The notes beneath the pieces were generated by a model. It worked only from the letters and a program-made list of their open reading frames with translations. It ran no database searches and was not told the origin of the DNA. Both the position numbers and the translations under genes were made by a program. 64,000 nt of DNA from an uncultured Phycisphaerales bacterium (GTDB taxonomy: Bacteria > Planctomycetota > Phycisphaerae > Phycisphaerales > SM1A02): NCBI GenBank assembly GCA_949373145.1, contig CASICI010000007.1, forward strand, positions 59,499-123,498, written 5' to 3'. Positions 8,737 to 16,499 of the stretch are shown here, in pieces (position 1 is the stretch's first letter; every line of letters begins with the position of its first letter).

Positions 8737-9845
8737 GTTCCTCCGTGAGTGAACCAATGACATCGGCACAGCGAGCCATCTGGGCGATCGTCTGTCTCGT
8801 CATTGTTCTGATCGTCGTCGCCAGATCCTTCGTGGGTCATGGCATGGGCCGAGTCTACGTCGAACCAAAGCCGATGGATTTCGTGGCGGAAGTCTCGGAA
8901 TCCGCTGACGGCGAGTCCGCATCCACGGTCGATTGGAAGCAACTCCCGCCCACGGAATTCGCGGCGTATGTCGCGGCCAACCCCGGCACCGAAACGATCA
9001 GTTGGGTCGAATACGATCAGGTCCCCCCCAGAAGCTACTTCGCTCAGGAGACGGCTGGTGGCGGTCCGATCGTCTTCTCCTGGCCACGCACCATCGGTCT
9101 CTGGCTGGCAGCGTTCTTCACGCTTGCGATCTTCTCCTTCCTCTACCGCGACAACCCCTTCTATAAATTCGCCGAGAGCGTCGTCGTCGGTGTTTCCGCC
9201 GGCTACTGGATGGTCGTCGGTTTCTGGGACACGATCGTTCCCAATCTGCTCCAGCGCCTGTTGCCGGCATTCTCCAAGGAGTATCTGACACCCGGTATGG
9301 AACTGCCTGCAGGTGGTTTCGACATGGTCAATCTGGTCTTCCTGATCCCCCTGGTTCTGGGCCTCATGCTCGTCTGCCGTCTGCTTCCCAAGTGTGGCTG
9401 GATGAGTCTCTGGCCTCTGGCGTTCATCGTCGGCACGATGGCGGGGCTTCGCATGGTCTCCTACATCGAGAGCGACATTCTCGTCCAGACCAAGGAGACC
9501 GTGATCCCTCTCTACGTGCAGGGTGACAACACTTCCTCGACCTTCATGCTGGTCTGGACCACCATCTGGTCGAGTCTTGCACAGATCCTTCTGGTGATCG
9601 GTGTCCTGGCCTGCCTCGTCTACTTCTTCTTCTCCGTCGAGCACAAGGGTGCCGTCGGGAAGACCGCACGGGTCGGCATCTGGTATCTGATGATCACCTT
9701 CGGTGCGGCTTTCGGCTTCACCGTGATGGGGCGAATCGCTCTGCTTGCGGCACGAGTCGAATTCCTCTTCGATGACTGGATGTGGTTGATCGACCCGATG
9801 CAGCAGCGTGAGTTCATCACGGCTTCGGTCGGTCTGCTCTTCTGA
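8733..9845 (+). CDS. polytopic membrane protein closing the MutL-like cluster
   Basis: A 370-aa protein that overlaps the previous gene by an ATGA junction. An N-terminal helix (AIWAIVCLVIVLIVVARSF) is followed by an external-looking domain of about 85 residues. Six or seven further helices follow: residues 115-132, 148-165, 195-215, 226-243, 266-288, 303-323 and possibly the extreme C-terminus. The loop KFAESVVVGVSAGYWMVVGFWD is rich in small residues and lies near the centre. I recognise no family. It is the last gene of the run; the next one begins 159 bases later behind its own ribosome site. Confidence 0.6.
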   Translation: MSSSVSEPMTSAQRAIWAIVCLVIVLIVVARSFVGHGMGRVYVEPKPMDFVAEVSESADGESASTVDWKQLPPTEFAAYVAANPGTETISWVEYDQVPPRSYFAQETAGGGPIVFSWPRTIGLWLAAFFTLAIFSFLYRDNPFYKFAESVVVGVSAGYWMVVGFWDTIVPNLLQRLLPAFSKEYLTPGMELPAGGFDMVNLVFLIPLVLGLMLVCRLLPKCGWMSLWPLAFIVGTMAGLRMVSYIESDILVQTKETVIPLYVQGDNTSSTFMLVWTTIWSSLAQILLVIGVLACLVYFFFSVEHKGAVGKTARVGIWYLMITFGAAFGFTVMGRIALLAARVEFLFDDWMWLIDPMQQREFITASVGLLF

Positions 9846-10004
9846 ATTCGTCGGTTCACGCAACCCAGTGAACTCAAAGCGATGCCATTGCGCGGTGTTT
9901 CATTTTTTCTGTTGTGACGTGCGTACTCTCGTGCTCCATCGAAAGCACGTCGCTTTCGAATGAATTCGAACCCCCGGGGGGTTCAGGACCTGAAGGAGCA
10001 TGAC

Positions 10005-10649
10005 ATGACTCAATGGAAGAAGACGTCACATCGACTGGCGGCGTGTGCGGGTGTTCTCGTCGGATGCGTGACCGCACTGGCGGGCGCGGACACCGTCTGT
10101 GCCTGGAATTTCAATCTCGACATGGATGAAAAGACGGTTTGTCCAGCCGATCATGGTGTCGGGACTCTGGATGCGACCGTGTCCGAAGAGTGGTTGCGTT
10201 CCTATGCCGGAACCACTCTGGGAGCCATTCTCGATGACGAGGCCGGACGTTCGATGGGGTTTCGTGGTGATGTGGCGAATGGCAGCGGCTTCGAGTTGGC
10301 GTTCTCCGCGACGGGTGAGCACATTCTTCAATTCGCCTACCGGTCCACAAAGACGGGGTTTCACGACTGTACCGTCGAGCACTTCACCGGAACGGAGTGG
10401 GCGCCGATCGGGACATTCGGCGACATCGCGACCGCCTCTGAATGGACGAACGTCTCGCTGGAATTGCCTGATCTGAGCGGGTCCACGAGGCTGCGTCTGA
10501 TTCTTGATGGAGCGACCTCTTCAAGCAGCACCGCTCGTTTCGACAATCTCAGAGTGACGACCGTTCCTGCGCCGGCAGCGATGCTGACCATGAGCGAACT
10601 CGTGGTGTGTGGTGTCCGGCCTCGTCGTGGCGCGAAATCATCGACCTGA
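10005..10649 (+). CDS. secreted protein with a PEP-CTERM-like (VPAP) tail
   Basis: A 214-aa protein. The start at 10005 is chosen because AAGGAG lies six bases upstream (9993-9998); the longer open frame has no such site. A signal peptide (residues 1-27, ending ALAGA) is followed by a jelly-roll-like beta domain (GFRGDVANGSGFELAFSATG ... TRLRLILDGATSSSSTARFDNLRV). The last 30 residues follow the exosortase sorting pattern: VPAPAA, a short hydrophobic stretch, then RPRRGAK. The hydrophobic part is short and interrupted by Glu and Cys, so it is a weak example. The window carries an exosortase at 39.2 kb that could act on it. The mature function is unknown. Confidence 0.65.
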   Translation: MTQWKKTSHRLAACAGVLVGCVTALAGADTVCAWNFNLDMDEKTVCPADHGVGTLDATVSEEWLRSYAGTTLGAILDDEAGRSMGFRGDVANGSGFELAFSATGEHILQFAYRSTKTGFHDCTVEHFTGTEWAPIGTFGDIATASEWTNVSLELPDLSGSTRLRLILDGATSSSSTARFDNLRVTTVPAPAAMLTMSELVVCGVRPRRGAKSST

Positions 10650-10698
10650 TGAATGGAGTGGTCTCATGCACGTACGTGCACCGTGACCGGGGGGCGGG

Positions 10699-10732
10699 AA
10701 TGGCTCGGCTGCGATCATGTGGCCGAGCCATT
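10699..10732 (+). terminator. rho-independent-type terminator after the PEP-CTERM-like gene
   Basis: A perfect 11-base stem (AATGGCTCGGC with GCCGAGCCATT) with a 12-base loop is followed by TTTCTCTTC on the plus strand. It lies between a plus-strand gene and the convergent pdxA gene. The pyrimidine-rich tail supports termination of the plus-strand transcript. Confidence 0.7.
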
Positions 10733-10763
10733 TCTCTTCGCCTGTTCTGTCCGGGGTGATCTC

Positions 10764-11819
10764 TCAGAGACTTTCGACAGGACTGATCCTGTTCTGTGCC
10801 ATCGTGATCGCGAGTTTGACCGCTTCGATCATCGATGACGGGTCGGCTGAATATTTTCCAGCGATGTCGTACGCGGTCCCGTGGTCCGGACTGGTCCTGA
10901 TGATGGGCGTCCCCGTGGTGACGTTGACCGCGTCACGCCAGCCGAGCAGTTTGACGGGAATCAGTCCCTGGTCGTGATACATGGCCACCACCAGATCCCA
11001 TTTTCCTTCAGCGGCACTGATGAAGATGGTGTCCGCCGGGAAGGGGCCTCTGGCGTCGATTCCGGCGTTGCGTGCCATTTCGATCGCGGGTTTGATCAGA
11101 CGATCGTCTTCGTCTCCGAGGATTCCATTCTCTCCGGCATGAGGGTTCAGTCCGCACACCGCGATCTTCGGCGATGAGATGCCGAGATCCTGCAGGAAAC
11201 GATGCCCGATGTCGATCGGATCGAAGACCTTGCCGATCGTCAGAAGATTCCGAAGGTCCATCAGGGGGATGTGCGCCGTTGCAAGTGCGACGGTCAGTCG
11301 CTTCGAACGGAACAGCATGGTGTGTCGTTTGGACTTCGTGCGGTGTGCGATCACTTCGGTGTGACCCGGGAAACGTGAGCCACTCATGACCCACGCCTGT
11401 TTGCTGATCGGGGCCGTCACGATCGCATCGAGGCTTCTGGGATCCTGAGGATCTCGCATGGCATCATCGATCGCATCCTCGACCAGTTTTCTCGAAAGCA
11501 GGCCACCAGCCGGACTCGGTCCCGGGAGGCTCGAACGAATGCTTGGTGCCTGTTCGTAATCCCGAAGCAGGATCGAGTCCTGAATGGGTTGATCGAGGCG
11601 AGGAGAATCGTGGGAAATTCTCGACCAGTTGGTCTTGAGATTCAGTTTGTCGGCGGTGAACGTCAGACGCTCGTTGGATCCGTAGATCACGTACCGAGCG
11701 TTTTTCAACGGTCCCAGTTCTGACAGGGCACGGACAACGATCTCCGGGCCGATTCCCAGCGGGTCGCCCATCGTGATCCCGATGGTGGGAAGGTTGTGTT
11801 GATTTCGTTCACGTACCAC
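10764..11819 (-). CDS. pdxA: 4-hydroxythreonine-4-phosphate dehydrogenase
   Basis: A 351-aa enzyme of the DXP-dependent pyridoxal phosphate pathway. It oxidises 4-phospho-hydroxythreonine with NAD to the intermediate condensed by PdxJ. Recognised blocks in order are ITMGDPLGIGPEIV near the N-terminus, VTAPISKQAW, GHTEVIAHRT, AVCGLNPHAGENGILGDED with a metal-binding histidine, and VAMYHDQGLIPVKLLG with the second histidine. Length is slightly above the usual 330. No pdxJ is adjacent. The convergent gene is separated by a strong hairpin. Confidence 0.95.
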   Translation of the reverse strand: MVRERNQHNLPTIGITMGDPLGIGPEIVVRALSELGPLKNARYVIYGSNERLTFTADKLNLKTNWSRISHDSPRLDQPIQDSILLRDYEQAPSIRSSLPGPSPAGGLLSRKLVEDAIDDAMRDPQDPRSLDAIVTAPISKQAWVMSGSRFPGHTEVIAHRTKSKRHTMLFRSKRLTVALATAHIPLMDLRNLLTIGKVFDPIDIGHRFLQDLGISSPKIAVCGLNPHAGENGILGDEDDRLIKPAIEMARNAGIDARGPFPADTIFISAAEGKWDLVVAMYHDQGLIPVKLLGWRDAVNVTTGTPIIRTSPDHGTAYDIAGKYSADPSSMIEAVKLAITMAQNRISPVESL

Positions 11820-11907
11820 GGGTTCATTCTAGTTCCCTTCACAATCGAAGGCCCCATTTTGTTCCATCTTCGTTCGGGACTTGCTTCGTTTCTTTCCGAA
11901 AAGAAGA

Positions 11908-11939
11908 ACAAGGGCGCTCGCCGAGGCAAGCGCCCTTGT
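11908..11939 (-). terminator. terminator behind the secreted protease gene
   Basis: An exact 11-base inverted repeat (ACAAGGGCGCT with AGCGCCCTTGT, 10-base loop). On the minus strand it is followed by CTTCTTTTC, so it reads as a terminator for the protease gene that ends at 11988. Confidence 0.75.
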
Positions 11940-11987
11940 GAAGGGGTCGTATGGTCGATCAGGGAACTGATCGGGAGTGTCGGCCGA

Positions 11988-14102
11988 TCAGCAGTCACCC
12001 CAGAAGGCGAGGACGATCGCAAGGTCCTCCCCGTTCGTGGTTCCGTCATCGTTGAGGTCGCCGCTCGGAGTGTTCCAGCCGCCCAGGACACTGGCGAGGT
12101 CCGATCCACCCACGGTTCCGTCTCCGTCGGTATCTGCAGGACAGTCGGTTGAACACGTGTCACTTTCGCAGTCTGATCCGACTCCGTTGAAGGTGCCGCC
12201 TGCGTTGGTGCAGATGGAGCTGATCAGCTGGAAGCATCCGTCACCGATGCAGCAAGCACCGACAGGTTCCGCACACGTCTCGGTGTTGCAGGTGATGCCA
12301 TCGCCTTCCCAGCTGCCACCGGCTGCAATGCAGGTGATCTCTGTCGCCAAGCTGCAGCTGGTTCCCAGGCAGCATGCGCCTTGTGGCTCCGGGTTGTCAC
12401 TGAACGAGGTGGTCATGTTGTACGTGTTTTCGACGCCACTGTTCATGTAGACGCGGGCGAAGACTCGACGTGAGGAGAATTCAGTGATGTAGTTCGACCA
12501 ACTCGCGGACTCATCATTCGTGTTCGTGTCACCCGACGGCGACGAGCTCTCCGGTGCAGGCTGATCGCATACAGTTCGATGTCCACATCACCGTTCGCGT
12601 GGGCGAAGTCGAGGTCGAACTGAACGGTCTGGCCACTGGGCACGTTCAGAGCGATACCAGTCTTCATCCGTGGACTTGACTACGAGGTTTTCGTACGTCC
12701 CGGCCGAGCTGAAGAATGTTGCAGTCGCACAGGTATCATTGTCATCGTAGATGTCGTCATCCGGTTGTCCGATGTCGAGGTATTCGTCGAATCCACCGGT
12801 CGTATAGGCATATCTGAATCGGCCGTAGCCATCGAGGCCGTTGGTGTTCGAGCAGGAGCTCGAGCCGCAGGTCAGCACCCCCATGAGCTTCTGGTCACTG
12901 CTTCGATAGGCTCCCGATCCGGATGATCCACCTTCGGTCACACCATCGTTCCAGCGAACACCGAACCAGCCCGAGGAAGGGCCGCAGACCGGGTTGGAGT
13001 TGATGTCACCGAAGCTGATCTTCATTCGATCTCCAGCTGGATGGTGGACACAGGTGACATCAAGGTTGGTGGAGGCCGTATCGGTCGTCCATCCGACCCA
13101 GAATGCGCTGGAGGGCACCGACCCGGTCAGACGAAGAAGCGTGCTGTCCGAGCTTGAGTGCGTGTCGATCAAGGTCGAACCGAACGCCGACGTGCCGTTC
13201 GAATTGCTTCCGGTGCAGTTGAGCCGTTCGTATCGGAAGATGAACTGAGCGCTCGATGCGACACTGCTGCTTGAGATGCAGTGATTGGCCGTGATGTAGT
13301 ACGCGGTTTCGTTCTGTGATGAAGTCGCGATCAGCTGACCTGAGCAGACATACCCGCCGCCGAATGAGACCAGTGCGGTGGCATCACCCACATCCTCCCA
13401 GTCGTCGTAACACGTGGCTTCGTTGTGACAGTTGCCGGATCCACCAGCAAGCCCATCCTTCATGATCGGAAGATATCCGTGGACCACTTCGGTCAGAGAG
13501 AATGGCAACGTGTTCGAGCGGACTGAATCAGGCTGGAAATATTCGACGATGACCGAATCAACGGGCTGAATCAGTGACCAGAGGTCGCCGTTGTTCAGAG
13601 GTCCGTCATCCGTGAAGGGGCCGGCGACTGCTTCCGGCGCACCGGGTGCGTACGTCCTCAGTTCGGCACCTTCCGGGAGGTCCATGTTCTCGATGTGGAT
13701 ATGAAGGTTTTCAGCATCCATGGATCGGACCTCGACCTGCCAGAGTCGACCACCGGGGACATCGATCCATACGCCGTCTGCTGCCTCGACCTGGATCGGC
13801 CGGGTGACACCGTATCTCAGAGGTGCGCCATCCTGTTGTTCGATCTCTCCGAGCAGAATGAGTTCGGTGTGGTCCATCGCGCGAAGGGACACCTTCGGAC
13901 GGGGAACGAAGCCAAGGTCGTTGCGAACCGCAACTGGGAGTCTCATTCCAATGGCTTTGGCTGGTCTGTCGGCAAGCACTGATCGGTGGCCATCCGCTTC
14001 GTGAACATCAAAGCTGATTGCATCATCTCTGAGTGTGTCGGCAGAGCCCGCGGCAGCGATGAAGCTGCTTGTCAAAAGGGTGGCCATGAGTGTCATTGTC
14101 AT
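11988..14102 (-). pseudogene. secreted trypsin-like serine protease with PPC domain, Cys-rich repeats and dockerin-like tail; frame disrupted near 12.53-12.66 kb
   Basis: The start at 14102 has AGAGG about nine bases upstream and opens a signal peptide ending AAAGSA. A propeptide precedes an S1-type protease: ITANHC (His), a SSDSTLLRL aspartate and GGSSGSG (Ser). A pre-peptidase C-terminal domain starts DDNDTCATATFF and is interrupted after STDEDWY. Its continuation IALNVPSGQTVQFDLDF is in another frame, and CTGELVAV in a third. DTNTNDESASW returns to the first frame and continues to the stop at 11988. The break points are about 12650-12658, a CC at 12559-12560 (GG on the plus strand) and a three-base run at 12532-12534. 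Two cysteine-rich GACC repeats and a DTDGDGTVGGSDLA / DLNDDGTTNGEDLA dockerin-like pair close the protein. It was either a decayed gene or, more likely, carries sequence errors. Confidence 0.8.
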
Positions 14103-14384
14103 CGTGTGGTCCTCTTTTAGAGACTTGATGTTCACAGCTGGCGGTTCGCTTGAAGCCGTGTCCCAAGTGATGGTGGGGGGGGTATCTGGGATTTCGTACC
14201 TTTAAAACTAATCCTCAAAGCGCGATGTATCAATATAAACGATCGATTATTTTTAAAAGCTCTTCAAAAACAGAACAGAACATGACCCTCCGAAGTGTTA
14301 CTCATCCACTTGCGGTCAAGTTCAGAACTTTAATAAAGCATGTTTCGAAGAGAGCAATCGCTCTTTAAGGCGCCTCAGGGGCTC
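14103..14384. other. AT-rich spacer upstream of the protease gene
   Basis: About 280 bases between the protease start and the end of the L,D-transpeptidase gene, both on the minus strand. It is clearly richer in A and T than its surroundings, has an eight-base G run near 14174-14181 and contains no convincing reading frame. It probably holds the protease promoter; no operator or box could be defined with confidence. Confidence 0.4.
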
Positions 14385-15635
14385 TCAGGGGAGGATTGTG
14401 ATCTGGCTGCCTTGTTCCGTCAGTGCCTCATAGATGACTTTGACATCCTCATCTCTGAGCCTGATGCAGCCCATTGATCGCATATCGCCGATTGAATCAG
14501 GATCAATCGTGCCGTGGATGCCGTACCCCAGAAGATTCTGGTTCTCCGGGTCGATGCCACGAAGGCCGATCCAGCGTTCACCAATTGGGTTCTCGGGATC
14601 ATCGGCATAGAAGAATTCACCAGTTCTGGGGTTCGTCCACTGTGGATTGACGAGCCTGGAGTTGGTGCGAACCACAAATCGCCCAGTCGGGGTGCCGTCA
14701 TAGGCCCCAAGTCCGACCGGGTAGCTCGCGACGATCACTTTGCCGGAGTCATTTTCAATGTACAGATCCATGGTGTAGTCACTCTTGTGCACGACAGCAT
14801 GGAAGGTCCCGGAGGGGACTTTGAGTGATTGACCGACCCGGATGGCATTGGGATTTCTCAGATTGTTGAGCCGTTGAATGATTCTCCAGTCGGCTGTGAT
14901 CTGCCCTCGCTTCGCAATTCGTGACAGTGAATCACCCTCTGAGACGGTGTAACGGTCTACAAAGGGGTCGTTTGGAAGTGAAGATGGATCGAAGAACAAG
15001 ACCCTTCCGAGGTCGTTCAGTTCAGCACGCGCGCCCTTGAGATCCTGAGATCCCAGTGTGCCTGATGCGATCAGCGAGGTGAGACCGGCGCGTGCGGCAA
15101 TCGGATCCGTCATCGCCAGCGAGGCATACTCGCTGATCATGAGAGATCCATTCTGACTGGCGCTGGTGGTGTCGGCCACCCTGACTGGTGCGACCGGTTC
15201 GATCTCGGCAAGAATCTCAGTGCGAGGTTCAGGGGCCACGATTTCAGCAACCTGTTCGAAGTCCGCCGTCGAGCGAATGTCCGCAGCAGATGTGGTATTT
15301 GTCGTAACTTCGTCGATCTTAGCCGTATGGGCCTGTTCTTTGGTGAATGAAGGCGTGCTTTCGGTGTCAGCACGTGGTGCCGTACTTGACCCACCATCCA
15401 GGGTCAGCGTTGCCGGTTGATCACCGTCCGCCTGGAGTGAACTTGGTCCGGACAGGGTCATCCAGTAGATACCCCCCAGCCCGCAGATGATGAGAAGCAC
15501 AGCGATCCAACGCCCGGGACGTCCCTTGCGTCTGCGGTACATGAACCGTCCCTGACCGATTTGTCTGCCTGATTGACTACCAAGTGCCATTTGTCTGCTC
15601 CACATCTCTTCACTTTTTTGTGACTGTTCGGCCAT
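14385..15635 (-). CDS. LysM and L,D-transpeptidase (YkuD) domain protein, membrane anchored
   Basis: A 416-aa protein. A basic N-terminus (MYRRRKGRPGR) precedes one membrane helix (WIAVLLIICGLGGIYWMTL, about 44-62). A disordered region of about 170 residues follows. A LysM repeat then begins YTVSEGDSLSRIAKRG and ends RVGQSLKVP, and the C-terminal YkuD domain contains HGT (about residue 374) and the catalytic SMGCIRL (Cys about 390). The family makes 3-3 peptidoglycan cross-links or attaches proteins to peptidoglycan in the periplasm. It supports a peptidoglycan wall in this organism, in line with ftsI and murein-related genes at 53-57 kb. Confidence 0.9.
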   Translation of the reverse strand: MAEQSQKSEEMWSRQMALGSQSGRQIGQGRFMYRRRKGRPGRWIAVLLIICGLGGIYWMTLSGPSSLQADGDQPATLTLDGGSSTAPRADTESTPSFTKEQAHTAKIDEVTTNTTSAADIRSTADFEQVAEIVAPEPRTEILAEIEPVAPVRVADTTSASQNGSLMISEYASLAMTDPIAARAGLTSLIASGTLGSQDLKGARAELNDLGRVLFFDPSSLPNDPFVDRYTVSEGDSLSRIAKRGQITADWRIIQRLNNLRNPNAIRVGQSLKVPSGTFHAVVHKSDYTMDLYIENDSGKVIVASYPVGLGAYDGTPTGRFVVRTNSRLVNPQWTNPRTGEFFYADDPENPIGERWIGLRGIDPENQNLLGYGIHGTIDPDSIGDMRSMGCIRLRDEDVKVIYEALTEQGSQITILP

Positions 15636-15692
15636 ACTAGCTCTTCAGTGACCCGTTTCGGTTTTTTCCCCAACCCTTCAACGAGAACTTCC

Positions 15693-16286
15693 TCATTGAC
15701 GAGGCGGTCCACCTGTTTGAGTCTCCAAGAGTCCTTTTTCGGTGACGATGAAGTGAACACCACGATCATGGGGTTCGTGCGGGAGTGTCACCTCAAGCTG
15801 GCATTCAAAGCCCACTCCGATGGTCACGGCGTCTTGATCCTTGGCGAGCAGCCTGTCGTAGTACCCACCGCCATGACCCAATCTCCCACCCTGGCGGTCG
15901 AATGCAACTCCTGGCACCAGAATCGCTTCGATCGGAGTGCCTTCATGGGGCGGGCCCATTGGAGTTCTGATTCCAAACGCGCCGATCGGGACGTCACGCA
16001 TCATGCTCTTGAGTTCGACCGGCTCCATGGCGCCCGGCGTGTCGAGCGTTCTTGGCAGCAGAATGGTGCGACCCTCGGCTCGCCATGCATCAAGGACCGG
16101 ATCGATCATTGGTTCAGATGGCAGTGGCGCGAATGCCAGGATGGTTCGCGGGGCCCGAAGTGGTGCACAGGTCGACAGCCTCGAACTGAGAGGGCGGCTC
16201 AGCGCCTCCCGATGATCAGTGCCCAGTCGCCGAAGGGTCCAACGCATCCGTCTTCGAACAGCGATCTTGTCCAGTTCAGGGCTCAT
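15693..16286 (-). CDS. 5-formyltetrahydrofolate cyclo-ligase
   Basis: A 197-aa enzyme that turns 5-formyl-THF into 5,10-methenyl-THF with ATP. The start at 16286 (MSPELDKIAVRRRMRW) has AAGGAA upstream and fits the family's basic N-terminus; a longer frame is open but looks non-coding. The diagnostic C-terminal block is VPGVAFDRQGGRLGHGGGYY followed by DRLL, with the glycine-rich ATP and folate site. FAPLPSEPMIDP and the LLPRTL block match earlier conserved regions. It is divergent from glmS across about 210 bases. Another folate gene, folP, lies 7 kb away. Confidence 0.9.
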   Translation of the reverse strand: MSPELDKIAVRRRMRWTLRRLGTDHREALSRPLSSRLSTCAPLRAPRTILAFAPLPSEPMIDPVLDAWRAEGRTILLPRTLDTPGAMEPVELKSMMRDVPIGAFGIRTPMGPPHEGTPIEAILVPGVAFDRQGGRLGHGGGYYDRLLAKDQDAVTIGVGFECQLEVTLPHEPHDRGVHFIVTEKGLLETQTGGPPRQ

Positions 16287-16499
16287 CGAGACGTTTCCTT
16301 GCCAGCCATGACTGCAGGCTCCCTTGATTTGGGCGTTTTGCCAGGGCCGAGAACCTCGATCCACAGCCCTGAGAGCTTAAAAGTGTCTTTCAATCTGAAC
16401 TCTTTGATCAGTCCTGAAGAACAGAGTGCCGATTTCAATAGTCTCATCTATCTTAATAAGATGTGACCAAGGGTATTTTTCAGGGAGGTCGACGGTCCA

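Noticed and set aside
8517..9863. 448-residue open frame on the minus strand
   Set aside because: It lies opposite the last membrane gene of the cluster and has the same shadow composition.
11988..12446. A separate 152-residue secreted protein at this position
   Set aside because: Its frame equals that of the protease upstream and the protein text runs on across the break, so it is the C-terminal part of one gene.
16365..16499. Possible glmS ribozyme or riboswitch upstream of glmS
   Set aside because: The spacer is short and shows none of the ribozyme core; glmS has an ordinary ribosome site.
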